From Chitinophaga pinensis (lineage in GTDB: Bacteria; Bacteroidota; Bacteroidia; UBA4408), in the NCBI GenBank assembly GCA_945861665.1, contig CAMAVS010000001.1, positions 272,403-336,402 on the forward strand: a stretch of 64,000 nucleotides of DNA, given 5' to 3'. The notes under the pieces were generated by a model. The model ran no database searches. It had not been told where the DNA came from and saw only the letters and a list, made by a program, of their open reading frames with translations. Shown piece by piece: positions 53,314 to 62,012 of the stretch (the first letter of the stretch is position 1; every line of letters begins with the position of its first letter). The position numbers and the translations under genes were made by a program.

Positions 53314-54024
53314 ATGGAGCACAAAGAAGAAAAAATACGCGAAGCATTTGAAAACAAAAACTGGAGTGAAATGCGTGCCCAGGACAGTTGGCAATTATTT
53401 AAAATAATGGGGGAGTTTGTTCATGCATTTGAAAAACTAGGGCGTATAGGACCTTGTGTTACACTCTTCGGATCGGCACGTACAAAACCCGAAAATAAAT
53501 ACTATAAGCTTTCCGAGGAAATTGCCTTTAAACTCACAAAAAATGGGTATGGAATTATTACAGGTGGCGGTCCGGGTATAATGGAAGCAGCTAACAAGGG
53601 TGCAAAAGACGGTGGTGGAAAATCGGTTGGTTTAAACATAGTATTACCTTTTGAACAAAGTGCCAATTCATATATTGATACCGACAAAATCATAAATTTT
53701 GAATATTTTTTTGTGCGTAAAGTAATGTTTATTAAGTACGCTCAAGGCTTTGTAGTACTACCCGGTGGCTTTGGAACTCTGGATGAATTATTTGAAGCCA
53801 TTACACTCATACAAACTCATAAAATTGGAAAATTCCCCATCATCCTTGTAAGTAAAAAATATTGGACAGGTTTATTTGAATGGGTAAAAGAAACGATGTT
53901 AGAAGAAGAACATAATGTGAGTGTTGAAGACCTCAGTTTATTTAAAATAGTGGATACTGCCGATGAAGCAGTGAAAGAGATTAACGATTTTTATAATAAG
54001 TATTTGTTGAAACCTAATTTTTAG
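53314..54024 (+). CDS. LOG family (TIGR00730) nucleotide phosphoribohydrolase
   Basis: 236 residues. Rossmann-type fold with VTLFGSARTKPENKYYKLSEEIAFKLTKNGYGIITGGGPGIMEAANKGAKDGG and the catalytic PGGFGTLDELFEAITLIQTHK motif (PGGxGTxxE). Such enzymes release the base from nucleoside monophosphates or activate cytokinin ribotides; some bacterial members are assigned as PpnN-like nucleosidases. Stands alone, with no operon partner visible. Confidence 0.87.
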   Translation: MEHKEEKIREAFENKNWSEMRAQDSWQLFKIMGEFVHAFEKLGRIGPCVTLFGSARTKPENKYYKLSEEIAFKLTKNGYGIITGGGPGIMEAANKGAKDGGGKSVGLNIVLPFEQSANSYIDTDKIINFEYFFVRKVMFIKYAQGFVVLPGGFGTLDELFEAITLIQTHKIGKFPIILVSKKYWTGLFEWVKETMLEEEHNVSVEDLSLFKIVDTADEAVKEINDFYNKYLLKPNF

Positions 54025-54077
54025 GTTAATTAGAACTTTTTTAAACTCACTATGACATTTTGAAATAAAAACTCATT

Positions 54078-54314
54078 ATGAAAAAAGCGCAATTGTTTAT
54101 TTTAGGACTTCTATTCATTACTCTATTCTCTTGTAATAAAAGTTATTTCTGTGGTAAATGCAACACATCCTGGTTAAACGATTCAAATTTAATATATCAC
54201 CGTAGCGAAGTTGTAACACACAATGGGAAATGCTACAAGGCATTTACACAAGGAGGTGCTGCAGCCTGTGAGCCGGGAACTATTCAGGGTGATATTTGGA
54301 AGGAATGTAAGTAA
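54078..54314 (+). CDS. Small Cys-rich lipoprotein
   Basis: 78 residues. Signal peptide MKKAQLFILGLLFITLFSC ending in a lipobox (LFSC, lipid anchor at about residue 19). The mature part has five more cysteines besides the lipobox one and ends VTHNGKCYKAFTQGG...IWKECK, similar to CBM5/12-like chitin-binding repeats (YxGKxYxA...W). It is likely an outer-membrane-anchored carbohydrate-binding protein; function is inferred from the motif only. Its stop lies inside the 54309-54343 hairpin. Confidence 0.6.
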   Translation: MKKAQLFILGLLFITLFSCNKSYFCGKCNTSWLNDSNLIYHRSEVVTHNGKCYKAFTQGGAAACEPGTIQGDIWKECK

Positions 54315-54343
54315 GAAATTCAAATTAAGATTATTTCTTACTT
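54309..54343. terminator. Bidirectional hairpin between convergent genes
   Basis: AAGTAAGAAAT (54309-54319) pairs perfectly with ATTTCTTACTT (54333-54343) over 11 bp with a 13-nt loop. The stem contains the stop codon of the lipoprotein gene and the stop of the EVE gene. It can serve both transcripts, though stem GC is low. Confidence 0.55.
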
Positions 54344-54744
54344 TCCGACAATTCTAAAATATAATCGAACTCCTCTACTTTAACTGGCATTACTGATAAT
54401 CTTGGAATACGAACAAGTGCTATGCCTTGCAATTTTTTCTCTGCTTTTATTTGCGCCAATGTAACAGGCTTTTTAAGTTTCTTAAAGGGCTTTAAATCTA
54501 CCGCTACCCAATTTGCGTCATCGCTGGTTGGGTCCTGATAATGTTCCTTGGCAACTTTAGCAAGTCCAACCACTTCCATTCCCTCATTGCTGTGATAAAA
54601 AAGTACCAAATCACCTTTTTTCATTTCCCTTAAACTGTTACGTGCAGCATAGTTTCGCACACCGTCCCAAAAAGTAATACCGTCTTTTACAAATTTATCC
54701 CAAGAGTACTTTACAGGCTCAGATTTTACCAACCAATGATTCAT
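54331..54744 (-). CDS. EVE domain protein (thymocyte nuclear protein 1-like)
   Basis: 137 residues. The whole protein is one EVE (PUA-like) domain: NHWLVKSEPVKYSWDKFVKDG, FWDGVRNYAARNSLREMKKGDLVLFYHSNEGMEVVGLAKV, and ALVRIPRLSVMPVKVEEFDYIL. The W-D-G-V-R-N-Y-x-A-R-N motif marks the base-binding pocket for modified nucleotides. Function in bacteria is unproven but usually linked to modified-base recognition. Convergent with the small lipoprotein gene. Confidence 0.92.
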   Translation of the reverse strand: MNHWLVKSEPVKYSWDKFVKDGITFWDGVRNYAARNSLREMKKGDLVLFYHSNEGMEVVGLAKVAKEHYQDPTSDDANWVAVDLKPFKKLKKPVTLAQIKAEKKLQGIALVRIPRLSVMPVKVEEFDYILELSESKK

Positions 54745-54799
54745 ATTTTAAGTATTTGTTGTGTAAAGTTAAATAAAGTCCACCAACCGATTAAAATAT

Positions 54800-54832
54800 T
54801 TTGTAAAAAGCGCTGTTTTTCTCTTAAATTTG
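54800..54832 (+). promoter_or_regulatory. Promoter of the pyruvate dehydrogenase operon
   Basis: TTTG at 54800-54803 and TAAATTTG at 54825-54832, an exact TAnnTTTG, are separated by 21 nt. The pdhA start follows 19 nt later. Confidence 0.6.
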
Positions 54833-54851
54833 TAAGTCTATTAAATTTACT

Positions 54852-55889
54852 ATGGAAAAAACAGTAGCTAAAAACACAAAGGAAGCAACAACAAAAACCA
54901 CTACCGCTTTTGGTAAAGATACCTATATGTATTGGTACGAATTGATGTTGTTGATGAGGAAATTTGAAGAAAAAACAGGGCAGTTGTATGTTCAACAAAA
55001 AATACGCGGATTTTGTCATTTGTATATTGGTCAGGAAGCCTTGGTGGCAGGTGCTGAAACAGCTACCCGAAAGGACGATAGAGTGATTACAGCTTACCGC
55101 GATCACGCCCACCCTATTGGAAGAGGATTGGGTATTAACAGCATTATGGCTGAGCTATATGCAAAATCAACAGGTTGCTCAAAAGGAAAAGGTGGGTCGA
55201 TGCATATGTTCTCAAAAGAGTTTAACTTTTTTGGAGGACACGGTATTGTAGGCGGACAAATCCCCTTGGGTGCCGGTATTGCCTTTGCCGATAAATACAA
55301 TGGAAACGATAGAGTAACCTTGTGTTATATGGGTGATGGTGCAGTGCGTCAGGGAGCATTACACGAAGCATTTAATATGGCTATGCTTTGGAAACTTCCC
55401 GTAATTTTTATCATTGAGAACAATAACTACGCGATGGGTACATCTGTTGAACGTACCAGCAATGTGCACGACTTATACAAAATAGGCTTAGGATACGAAA
55501 TGCCTTCTTACCAGGTTGACGGTATGAATTGCGAAACCGTTCACGAAGCGGTATCAGTAGCAGTAGCAAGAGCAAGAAAAGGAGACGGACCCAGTTTGTT
55601 GGAGATGAAAACCTACCGTTACAAAGGTCACTCTATGAGCGATGCAGCAACCTACAGATCGAAAGACGAAGTAGCAGAATTCAAACACAAAGACCCTATT
55701 GAAAGTGTATTGGCTACCATTAAAAAAAATAAATATGCTACCGATAAAGAACTGGAAGTCATTGAAGAAAAGATAAAAGCACAGGTAGAGGAATCGGTAA
55801 AATTTGCTGAAGAATCACCGTACCCGGACCCTTCGGAATTATTCAAAGATGTGTATGTGCAAGAAGATTACCCTTATATTAAAGACTAA
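54852..55889 (+). CDS. pdhA: Pyruvate dehydrogenase E1 component alpha subunit
   Basis: 345 residues. Thiamine-diphosphate binding region VTLCYMGDGAVRQGALHEAFNMAMLWKLPVIFIIENNNYAMGTS (GDG...NN) is clear, with earlier GFCHLYIGQEALVAGAE and later MKTYRYKGHSMSDAATYRSKDEV phosphorylation-type loop. It decarboxylates pyruvate with E1beta. pdhC (E2) follows after 37 nt, but E1beta (pdhB) is not in the window. In Bacteroidota pdhB is commonly elsewhere. Confidence 0.95.
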   Translation: MEKTVAKNTKEATTKTTTAFGKDTYMYWYELMLLMRKFEEKTGQLYVQQKIRGFCHLYIGQEALVAGAETATRKDDRVITAYRDHAHPIGRGLGINSIMAELYAKSTGCSKGKGGSMHMFSKEFNFFGGHGIVGGQIPLGAGIAFADKYNGNDRVTLCYMGDGAVRQGALHEAFNMAMLWKLPVIFIIENNNYAMGTSVERTSNVHDLYKIGLGYEMPSYQVDGMNCETVHEAVSVAVARARKGDGPSLLEMKTYRYKGHSMSDAATYRSKDEVAEFKHKDPIESVLATIKKNKYATDKELEVIEEKIKAQVEESVKFAEESPYPDPSELFKDVYVQEDYPYIKD

Positions 55890-55926
55890 ACGAATTAGAA
55901 ATTATACATAATTTATATAAAAGTAT

Positions 55927-57519
55927 ATGGCAGAAATAGTACGAATGCCCAAGTTAAGTGATACAATGACTGAAGGAGTTGTTGCTGAATGGCATAAAAA
56001 AGTGGGTGATACAGTTAAGTCGGGCGAGTTGCTTGCCGAAATTGAAACCGACAAGGCAACAATGGAATTTGAATCCTTTCAAGACGGTGTGTTATTGCAC
56101 ATAGGTGTTGAAAAAGGCAAAGGCGCAACCGTTGATTCTATACTTGCTATTTTAGGTAAAAAGGGAGAAGATATTTCTGCTTTGCTTGCCAAAGAAGCAA
56201 ATACAGGCAGTACTAAAAAAGAAGAAGTTCAAAAAGAAACAGTTGCTGCACCTGCCAAAGCTGCTGCTGTAAATGCTGCGATACCGGCTACAGTACAAAT
56301 TGTACGTATGCCCAAATTAAGCGATACAATGACCGAAGGGGTTGTTGCTGCTTGGCACAAAAAAATTGGCGACAAAGTTAAATCTGGTGAATTGCTAGCG
56401 GAAATACAAACCGATAAAGCAACGATGGAATTTGAATCGTTTCAGGATGGTGTGTTATTATACATAGGCGTAGAAAAAGGTGAGGCTGCTCCTGTTGATT
56501 CTATATTGGCAATACTTGGAAACGGTGGAGAAGATATTTCGGGAGTGATTGCACAAGAGAAAGAACAATCGTCAACAGCCACTGCAAAAACAGAAACTGT
56601 TGCACCTGTTAAAGAAAACAAAACAGTACAAGCAACTACCGCTACTACAAAAAATGCAACAGCTTCAAACGATAGTCGAGGAAAAATATCTCCTTTGGCA
56701 AACAAATTAGCGAAGGAAAAAGGAATTAATCCAAAACAAATTAAAGGATCGGGTGACAATGGACGTGTTATAAAACGCGACATTGATTTTCACAGCAGCT
56801 CCTCATTTCCTGCCTTTGTTGGTGTTGAAAGCTTTACCGAAGAGCCTGTTTCGCAAATGCGTAAAACCATTGCACGTAGACTGGCAGAAAGTAAATTCGC
56901 TGCTCCTCATTTCTATTTAACAATGGAAATTAATATGGACGAAGCGATCAAAGTGCGCGAATCCATTAATACAGTTTCTGCCACAAAAATTTCATTTAAT
57001 GACTTAGTTGTTAAAGCTGTTGCAGCATCTTTACGTAAACATCCAAAAGTAAATTCATCTTGGTTAGGCGATAAAATAAGATACAACAACCATATTCATA
57101 TTGGTATTGCCGTAGCTGTTGAAGAAGGTTTATTGGTGCCTGTGGTTCGTTTTGCAGATGGGAAAACACTTACACAAATTGGAACAGAAGTAAAATCCTT
57201 TGCACAAAAAGCAAAAGATAAAAAATTGCAACCAAACGATTGGGAAGGAAATACATTTACCATTTCAAACCTTGGAATGTTTGGTATAGATGAGTTTACT
57301 GCCATTATTAATCCACCTGATGCTTGTATACTTGCAGTAGGTGGTATTAAAAATACTCCCATTGTAAAGGACGGACAAATTATTCCCGGCAACATTATGA
57401 AAGTTACCCTTAGCTGCGACCACCGTGTGGTAGATGGTGCAACAGGATCAGCATTTTTACAGACATTTAAACACTTATTGGAAAGTCCGGTAATATTTCT
57501 TGGCGAACAGTCCATTTAA
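55927..57519 (+). CDS. pdhC: Pyruvate dehydrogenase E2 (dihydrolipoyl acetyltransferase) with two lipoyl domains
   Basis: 530 residues. Two near-identical lipoyl domains with lysines K43 and K164 (ETDKATMEFESF and QTDKATMEFESF), then a peripheral subunit-binding domain at about 257-290 (SPLANKLAKEKGINPKQIKGSGDNGRVIKRDI), and the catalytic domain ending LSCDHRVVDGATG. It transfers acetyl to CoA. It is in an operon with pdhA. The tandem lipoyl domains are about 80 percent identical in protein by eye, consistent with recent duplication or homogenisation. Confidence 0.95.
   Translation: MAEIVRMPKLSDTMTEGVVAEWHKKVGDTVKSGELLAEIETDKATMEFESFQDGVLLHIGVEKGKGATVDSILAILGKKGEDISALLAKEANTGSTKKEEVQKETVAAPAKAAAVNAAIPATVQIVRMPKLSDTMTEGVVAAWHKKIGDKVKSGELLAEIQTDKATMEFESFQDGVLLYIGVEKGEAAPVDSILAILGNGGEDISGVIAQEKEQSSTATAKTETVAPVKENKTVQATTATTKNATASNDSRGKISPLANKLAKEKGINPKQIKGSGDNGRVIKRDIDFHSSSSFPAFVGVESFTEEPVSQMRKTIARRLAESKFAAPHFYLTMEINMDEAIKVRESINTVSATKISFNDLVVKAVAASLRKHPKVNSSWLGDKIRYNNHIHIGIAVAVEEGLLVPVVRFADGKTLTQIGTEVKSFAQKAKDKKLQPNDWEGNTFTISNLGMFGIDEFTAIINPPDACILAVGGIKNTPIVKDGQIIPGNIMKVTLSCDHRVVDGATGSAFLQTFKHLLESPVIFLGEQSI
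55936..56563 (+). repeat. Tandem coding repeat encoding two lipoyl domains
   Basis: Corresponding bases of the two copies are 363 nt apart (about 55936-56200 and 56299-56563), separated by an Ala/Thr/Lys-rich linker. Long stretches such as the segment around KATMEFESFQDGVLL are nearly the same in DNA. Confidence 0.8.
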
Positions 57520-57537
57520 AAACTGAATCCTTTGGGT

Positions 57538-57996
57538 ATGAAAAAGATAGCAGTTTTTCCAGGATCATTCGACCCTATAACAAAAGGACATCAGGACATT
57601 TTAAAGAGAGCCTTACCCCTCTTTGACGAAATAATTATCGGGATAGGTATAAACTCTACCAAAGTGTCTCACTTCTCACTCGGGCAACGATTAAAATTCA
57701 TACAACACACCTTTTCAAACGAAATAAACATTAAAGTTAAATCCTTCCAAGGATTAACAGTAGATTTTTGTAAAGAGCACAATGCACAGTATATACTGCG
57801 GGGCATTCGATCATCAGTTGATTATGAATTTGAAAAGCCCATTGCACAAATGAATAAAGCAATGGAAGGTATCGAGACTATTTTTATACTGACTTCACCA
57901 GAACTATCTGCAATAAGTTCCACCATTATTCGTGATATACTCAAGAATAATGGAAACGTAGCACAGTTTTTGCCTGAAGGTTTAGAAATAAAATGA
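57538..57996 (+). CDS. coaD: Pantetheine-phosphate adenylyltransferase
   Basis: 152 residues from ATG 57538; an in-frame TTG at 57532 is a weaker start. Nucleotidyltransferase signature KKIAVFPGSFDPITKGHQDIL (with T/HxxH) and FILTSPELSAISSTIIRDI (ISSTxIR) are exact for CoaD. It makes dephospho-CoA. It overlaps the next gene by 4 nt. 18 nt behind the pdhC stop, so CoA supply and the CoA-using PDH may share a transcript. Confidence 0.95.
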   Translation: MKKIAVFPGSFDPITKGHQDILKRALPLFDEIIIGIGINSTKVSHFSLGQRLKFIQHTFSNEINIKVKSFQGLTVDFCKEHNAQYILRGIRSSVDYEFEKPIAQMNKAMEGIETIFILTSPELSAISSTIIRDILKNNGNVAQFLPEGLEIK

Positions 57997-59420
57997 AAAA
58001 AAGCAAGCCTATAATTTTTATACTTTCCTTGTTTTTTTGTTCAAGAATTATGCTTGCACAAAAAACAAATATTATTGGCAATGCACCTTACCTCCCCAAC
58101 CAAGCCCTAGAATTTTATGACTATGACGATTATCTAACACTAACTCCTATAAAAAAACAAGATATAGCAATCGATGTCAATGGGAAGTTTTCTTTTTCGT
58201 TTAATAACACAAGCACTTCACTCGTATTTTTAAAATACAAAAATGTTAAAGTTTCCTTTTATTGTGAACCCGGGAAAACGTATCGTTTAAGAATATTAAA
58301 ACTCGACTCGGTTGCCAATCAAAATTTAGCAGCCGATATTGAAGCAGAAGCTATTTTTCAAAACTATGATAGTCTTGAATTAAACCAACTTATTCGTAAA
58401 TACAATAATTACCTCGTTAATTTTTATCTAGACAATGGCAAACTAATCGTTGTAAAAGCAATTAAAGTACTCTACAAAAAAATAGAAGATTTTAAAAAGC
58501 AAACACTTATAGATTTTGCTTATGCGAACAACTCATATTTTAAATCCTATATTAAAAGTTCATTTTCGGCTTTGGATGAAATTGTGTTTACACCTAAAGC
58601 AACTATTTATAAAGAATATTATTCGGGAATTTTGAAATACCACGACTATGATTACATTCAAAGCATTAGTGCGCATTTTAATGATTATATAGAGCAGTTG
58701 GGCTTAACCAAAAATGGAACGTCTGTTTTCGATGACATAAATGTTCGCCACAATTATGATGCATTAAAAAAATCGATTTCAAAAGCCGATTCAATTGTTA
58801 CAAACGATACACTTAGAGAATTACTGATTATAAAAGGCTTAGGAGAAATTTACTACAAAGTAAGCACAAAAAAACACAGTGTTGAACTTGTGTTAGAGCA
58901 AATCATAAAACAAACACTTTCTCAACAGAACAAAACAATTGCACACAATACATTAAGTAGATTAACCTACTTACAAATCAATTCAAAAGCCCCCAATTTT
59001 GAAGCAATCGATGCTACAGGAACAGCTCTCAAATTAAGCAACTTAAAAGGAAAAATGGTTTATCTCAATTTTTGGTCGGCAAACAGTATTTCATCAATGG
59101 AAGAATTGCTGGCTATTAAAAAACTGAACGATAAATACAACACTAACATTTATTTTGTAAGTGTTTGTTCCGACGAGGACTGTGATGCTGCAAAATTTTT
59201 CGTTAAAAAAAACAAGCTTAGCTGGAATTTGCTGTACGACAAAGACAAAAAAATAGCCAACATTTATACGGTGAAAGTAGTACCTGTTTTCTTTTTAATC
59301 GACAAGGACGGCTTCCTTATAAAATCACCTGCTGAATCCCCTAGTCAAAACATCGAAGACACCTTTAGGGATATGAGCCAAAAAAAGGAAAAGAAAGGAA
59401 AAGTGGGTGAAAAGGATTAG
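57993..59420 (+). CDS. TlpA/thioredoxin-fold lipoprotein-like protein lacking the catalytic cysteines
   Basis: 475 residues with a signal peptide (IIFILSLFFCSRIMLAQ). About 320 residues of unassigned, lysine-rich exported sequence precede a C-terminal thioredoxin domain (APNFEAIDATGTALKLSNLKGKMVYLNFWSANSISSMEELLAIKKL...KVVPVFFLIDKDG). The WCxxC site is W361-S-A-N-S365: both active cysteines are serine. The family's cis-Pro (VVPVFF) remains. It therefore cannot act as a disulfide reductase and may be a binding or scaffold protein. N-terminal part resembles the DUF4369-type extension of Bacteroidota TlpA proteins. Confidence 0.8.
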   Translation: MKKSKPIIFILSLFFCSRIMLAQKTNIIGNAPYLPNQALEFYDYDDYLTLTPIKKQDIAIDVNGKFSFSFNNTSTSLVFLKYKNVKVSFYCEPGKTYRLRILKLDSVANQNLAADIEAEAIFQNYDSLELNQLIRKYNNYLVNFYLDNGKLIVVKAIKVLYKKIEDFKKQTLIDFAYANNSYFKSYIKSSFSALDEIVFTPKATIYKEYYSGILKYHDYDYIQSISAHFNDYIEQLGLTKNGTSVFDDINVRHNYDALKKSISKADSIVTNDTLRELLIIKGLGEIYYKVSTKKHSVELVLEQIIKQTLSQQNKTIAHNTLSRLTYLQINSKAPNFEAIDATGTALKLSNLKGKMVYLNFWSANSISSMEELLAIKKLNDKYNTNIYFVSVCSDEDCDAAKFFVKKNKLSWNLLYDKDKKIANIYTVKVVPVFFLIDKDGFLIKSPAESPSQNIEDTFRDMSQKKEKKGKVGEKD

Positions 59421-59535
59421 TCTAAATCATTAAGGGGCAGCATCTGGGATAAATAAATTGTTTGCTGAAGTCGCTGATGCACTATAAATTAACATTTCGG
59501 AGTTAACCTACTTTTTTAAAAAAGAAAAAGTATTA

Positions 59536-59547
59536 AGTGTATACACT
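59536..59547. repeat. 12-bp perfect palindrome
   Basis: AGTGTATACACT, perfectly self-complementary, in the convergent gap between the TlpA-like gene and a GT2 gene. A T/A-rich near-palindrome precedes it. Either a protein site or part of a weak terminator. Confidence 0.3.
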
Positions 59548-59555
59548 AATTAAAA

Positions 59556-60299
59556 TTAAAAAAATTGTTTCAGTTTTGAAAATGGTTTTCGCATCAGGGT
59601 AAATAATTTGGGGCGTATATTGTTTATTTCCCAAGCTTTTAAGTCCTCCCTATTGGCTTTTATACGATTGGCTATGCTCGCGTTGCTCTTTCCACCATCA
59701 CGCATTTTTACGGCAAGTATCGGTAAATAAAAGGCACTTATTTTTTTTACGTGAAGCATACGCAACATTAATTCATAATCTGCAGCAGAGCAAAGTGTTG
59801 TGTTAAATAAACCAAACTTTTCGTAACAGGATTTGCGTATAAAAAAAGCAGGATGTGCTGGCATCCATCCTTTAAAAAAAAGTCCATCGCTATATGCTCC
59901 TGCTATCCAATTCCGCTTTATCTTTTTTGTATCATTCCTATCAACATATTGTAAATCGCAGTAAACGCTATCGCAATTATTTTTCTCAAATGCTTCGAGC
60001 ACTTTACGGATTATAGTACTATCTGAATAAAAATCATCCGAATTAAGGATGGCAATAACATCCCCTGTAGCCATTGCTATACCTTTATTAATGGCAAAAT
60101 ACATTCCTTCGTCCTTCTCAGAAACAAATCGCGCTATATTATTTTTGTACCTATTTAAAATAGCAGGTGTATTGTCACGAGAAAAACCATCGATGACAAT
60201 GTATTCAATATTTGTATAATCTTGTGAAATGACTGATTTTATAGCATCCTCAAGCGTACTTTCACTATTATAACAAACAGTTATTACAGATACTTTCAT
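59556..60299 (-). CDS. Glycosyltransferase family 2
   Basis: 247 residues. GT-A start KVSVITVCYNSESTLEDAIKSVISQDYTNIEYIVIDGFSRDNT and metal-binding ILNSDDFYSD; CSAADYELMLRML holds the catalytic Asp region. Soluble, without membrane segments. It is last in the minus-strand cluster, 8 nt after the WcaF-like acetyltransferase. Sugar unknown. Confidence 0.92.
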   Translation of the reverse strand: MKVSVITVCYNSESTLEDAIKSVISQDYTNIEYIVIDGFSRDNTPAILNRYKNNIARFVSEKDEGMYFAINKGIAMATGDVIAILNSDDFYSDSTIIRKVLEAFEKNNCDSVYCDLQYVDRNDTKKIKRNWIAGAYSDGLFFKGWMPAHPAFFIRKSCYEKFGLFNTTLCSAADYELMLRMLHVKKISAFYLPILAVKMRDGGKSNASIANRIKANREDLKAWEINNIRPKLFTLMRKPFSKLKQFF

Positions 60300-60307
60300 C
60301 CCAATTA

Positions 60308-60859
60308 TTATGCTTTTATTAACCGTTCTCTCACTTTTACTGCAGGATTACCTTGATAAACAGTATACGCTTCAAGGTTATTAATTGCAACGGAACCGAC
60401 TGCTAAAACAGAGTGGTTATGACAAACAACACCCGGGCAAACTACTGATTTAGCACCTATCCAAGCACCTTCTTCAATATGTATTTCCATGGTAATAAGA
60501 TCGAAGGTGCTTTTTTTATAATTGTGGTTACCGCAAAGTAACATTGCCCCTTGTGAAATACAAACATCATTGGCTATGTTTACTTTTGCCAAATTATCTA
60601 TCCACACCTTTTCACCAATCCAAACATTATTTCCGATTTGAAGCTTCCAAGGATATTTAATATTTACGCCAGGTTTAATAGCAACATTCTTTCCTACTTT
60701 CGCGCCAAACAACCGAAGCAACATTGTTTTTACTTCGCTAAAAGGAAAGTAGCCATTAAAAAAACAAGCATTCACCAAATACCAAAGTACCCTAATAAAA
60801 AAAGAAGCCCCTGGATTATACCAACTGTTATTGTAGGTTGAAAGATTTGTTTGTTGCAT
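60308..60859 (-). CDS. WcaF-type colanic-acid-like acetyltransferase (left-handed beta helix)
   Basis: 183 residues. Hexapeptide repeats are visible (VAIKPGVNIKYPWKLQIGNNVWIGEKVWIDNLAKVNIANDVCISQGAMLLCGNHNYKK...GAWIGAKSVVCPGVVCHNHSVLAVGSVA). The GNHNYKKSTFDL segment with the catalytic His is typical of WcaF. It O-acetylates a surface polysaccharide. 13 nt downstream of the GT4 gene on the minus strand. Confidence 0.9.
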   Translation of the reverse strand: MQQTNLSTYNNSWYNPGASFFIRVLWYLVNACFFNGYFPFSEVKTMLLRLFGAKVGKNVAIKPGVNIKYPWKLQIGNNVWIGEKVWIDNLAKVNIANDVCISQGAMLLCGNHNYKKSTFDLITMEIHIEEGAWIGAKSVVCPGVVCHNHSVLAVGSVAINNLEAYTVYQGNPAVKVRERLIKA

Positions 60860-60872
60860 ATAGTAAAGGTAA

Positions 60873-62009
60873 TTATTTAAACAATATTCTATTTTGCACC
60901 ACTAAGTTATCGTTTGACCTAAACTTTTTCGCGTAATCTAATGCTGCATCGCTCATTTTTTCATATTCCAAATCCGACATAGCAACGACCTTCTCAATTA
61001 CCTCGACATACATCTCCCGGTTTTTTAAAGATATGTCCCAACCACAATTTTGTTCGTATAAATTTCGCCACATTGTATTGTCGCTAATTATTATAGGGCA
61101 ACCGGTGCTCAAGGCTTGTAAAATAATATGACCAAAATTTTCGCCCAAAGTTGACATAATCATAAAATGATACTTAGAGAGTGTTGAAATTACAGCTGTA
61201 CTTTCAACACTTCCCTTGTAATTCACGATAATATTCTTCGGCAAAGATTCAATTATCGCTTTGCATTCATCCCAATAATCAGGATTGTAAACCGGTCCGT
61301 AAATATCAAATTCTACCTTGCCCCTTACCTGTGTTAATACTTCCAAAGCATACTTTAAATTTTTTTCGGGTGCAACACGTGCAATATTCACCAGCTTTAC
61401 TGACCCAACTAGTTTTTCTTTAATAGGTTTTGATTCCAATACATTTTTTTGGGGCAGATTGGCCGCAACAATTACAGTGGCATTCTTGAAATTTTTCAAA
61501 ATATCTAATTTTTCACTTTCGTTCGTTGCGTGAAACATAACCTTGCTAAACAAGCCTGTAAATTTCGAGACTAAAAGAAACAGTTGCTTTTTAATCCCTT
61601 TTATATGAAGCGCATTCACTGCTAGCATTCCCCTGGCAGCAACAATACATTTTTTACTAGTCCCTATTAATAAATACAGTGGTAATAAACTGAAGTAAAA
61701 AGAGAAAATACCATTCATATAAACCGTATCGTAATTTTCTGTATTGAGTAAATGCTGAATATTTGTTTTATTCAATGCATCAGCAGAAAAGTAATATACA
61801 CGTGTACCATCCACTATATTCCACTCGTTACTTTTAATGTTTGGGTAGGGTACTATTTCACAATAATCGGTATCACGCGTAACAACAGAGAAATCATATT
61901 CCGCGCCTAAGTGAGCAATTAAATTGCTGCACGACTGAATAGGACCACCAGCTTTATAACCGGGAAGATACCAATCAATAAACAAAAGTATTTTCTTTTT
62001 ATGAGTCAA
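60873..62009 (-). CDS. Glycosyltransferase family 4
   Basis: 378 residues from a TTG at 62009 (MTHKKKILLFIDWYLPGYKAGGPIQSCSNLIAHL); no ATG is closer. N-terminal domain has the acceptor loop GYKAGGPIQ and CIVAARGMLAVNALHIKGIKKQLFLLVSKF. C-terminal donor domain has KLVNIARVAPEKNLKYALEVLTQV and FMIMSTLGENFGHIILQALSTGCPIIISDN (E-N-F-G-x-x-x-x-E-type). It follows asnB copy 4 after 3 nt. Sugar unknown. Confidence 0.9.
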   Translation of the reverse strand: MTHKKKILLFIDWYLPGYKAGGPIQSCSNLIAHLGAEYDFSVVTRDTDYCEIVPYPNIKSNEWNIVDGTRVYYFSADALNKTNIQHLLNTENYDTVYMNGIFSFYFSLLPLYLLIGTSKKCIVAARGMLAVNALHIKGIKKQLFLLVSKFTGLFSKVMFHATNESEKLDILKNFKNATVIVAANLPQKNVLESKPIKEKLVGSVKLVNIARVAPEKNLKYALEVLTQVRGKVEFDIYGPVYNPDYWDECKAIIESLPKNIIVNYKGSVESTAVISTLSKYHFMIMSTLGENFGHIILQALSTGCPIIISDNTMWRNLYEQNCGWDISLKNREMYVEVIEKVVAMSDLEYEKMSDAALDYAKKFRSNDNLVVQNRILFK

Positions 62010-62012
62010 TAT

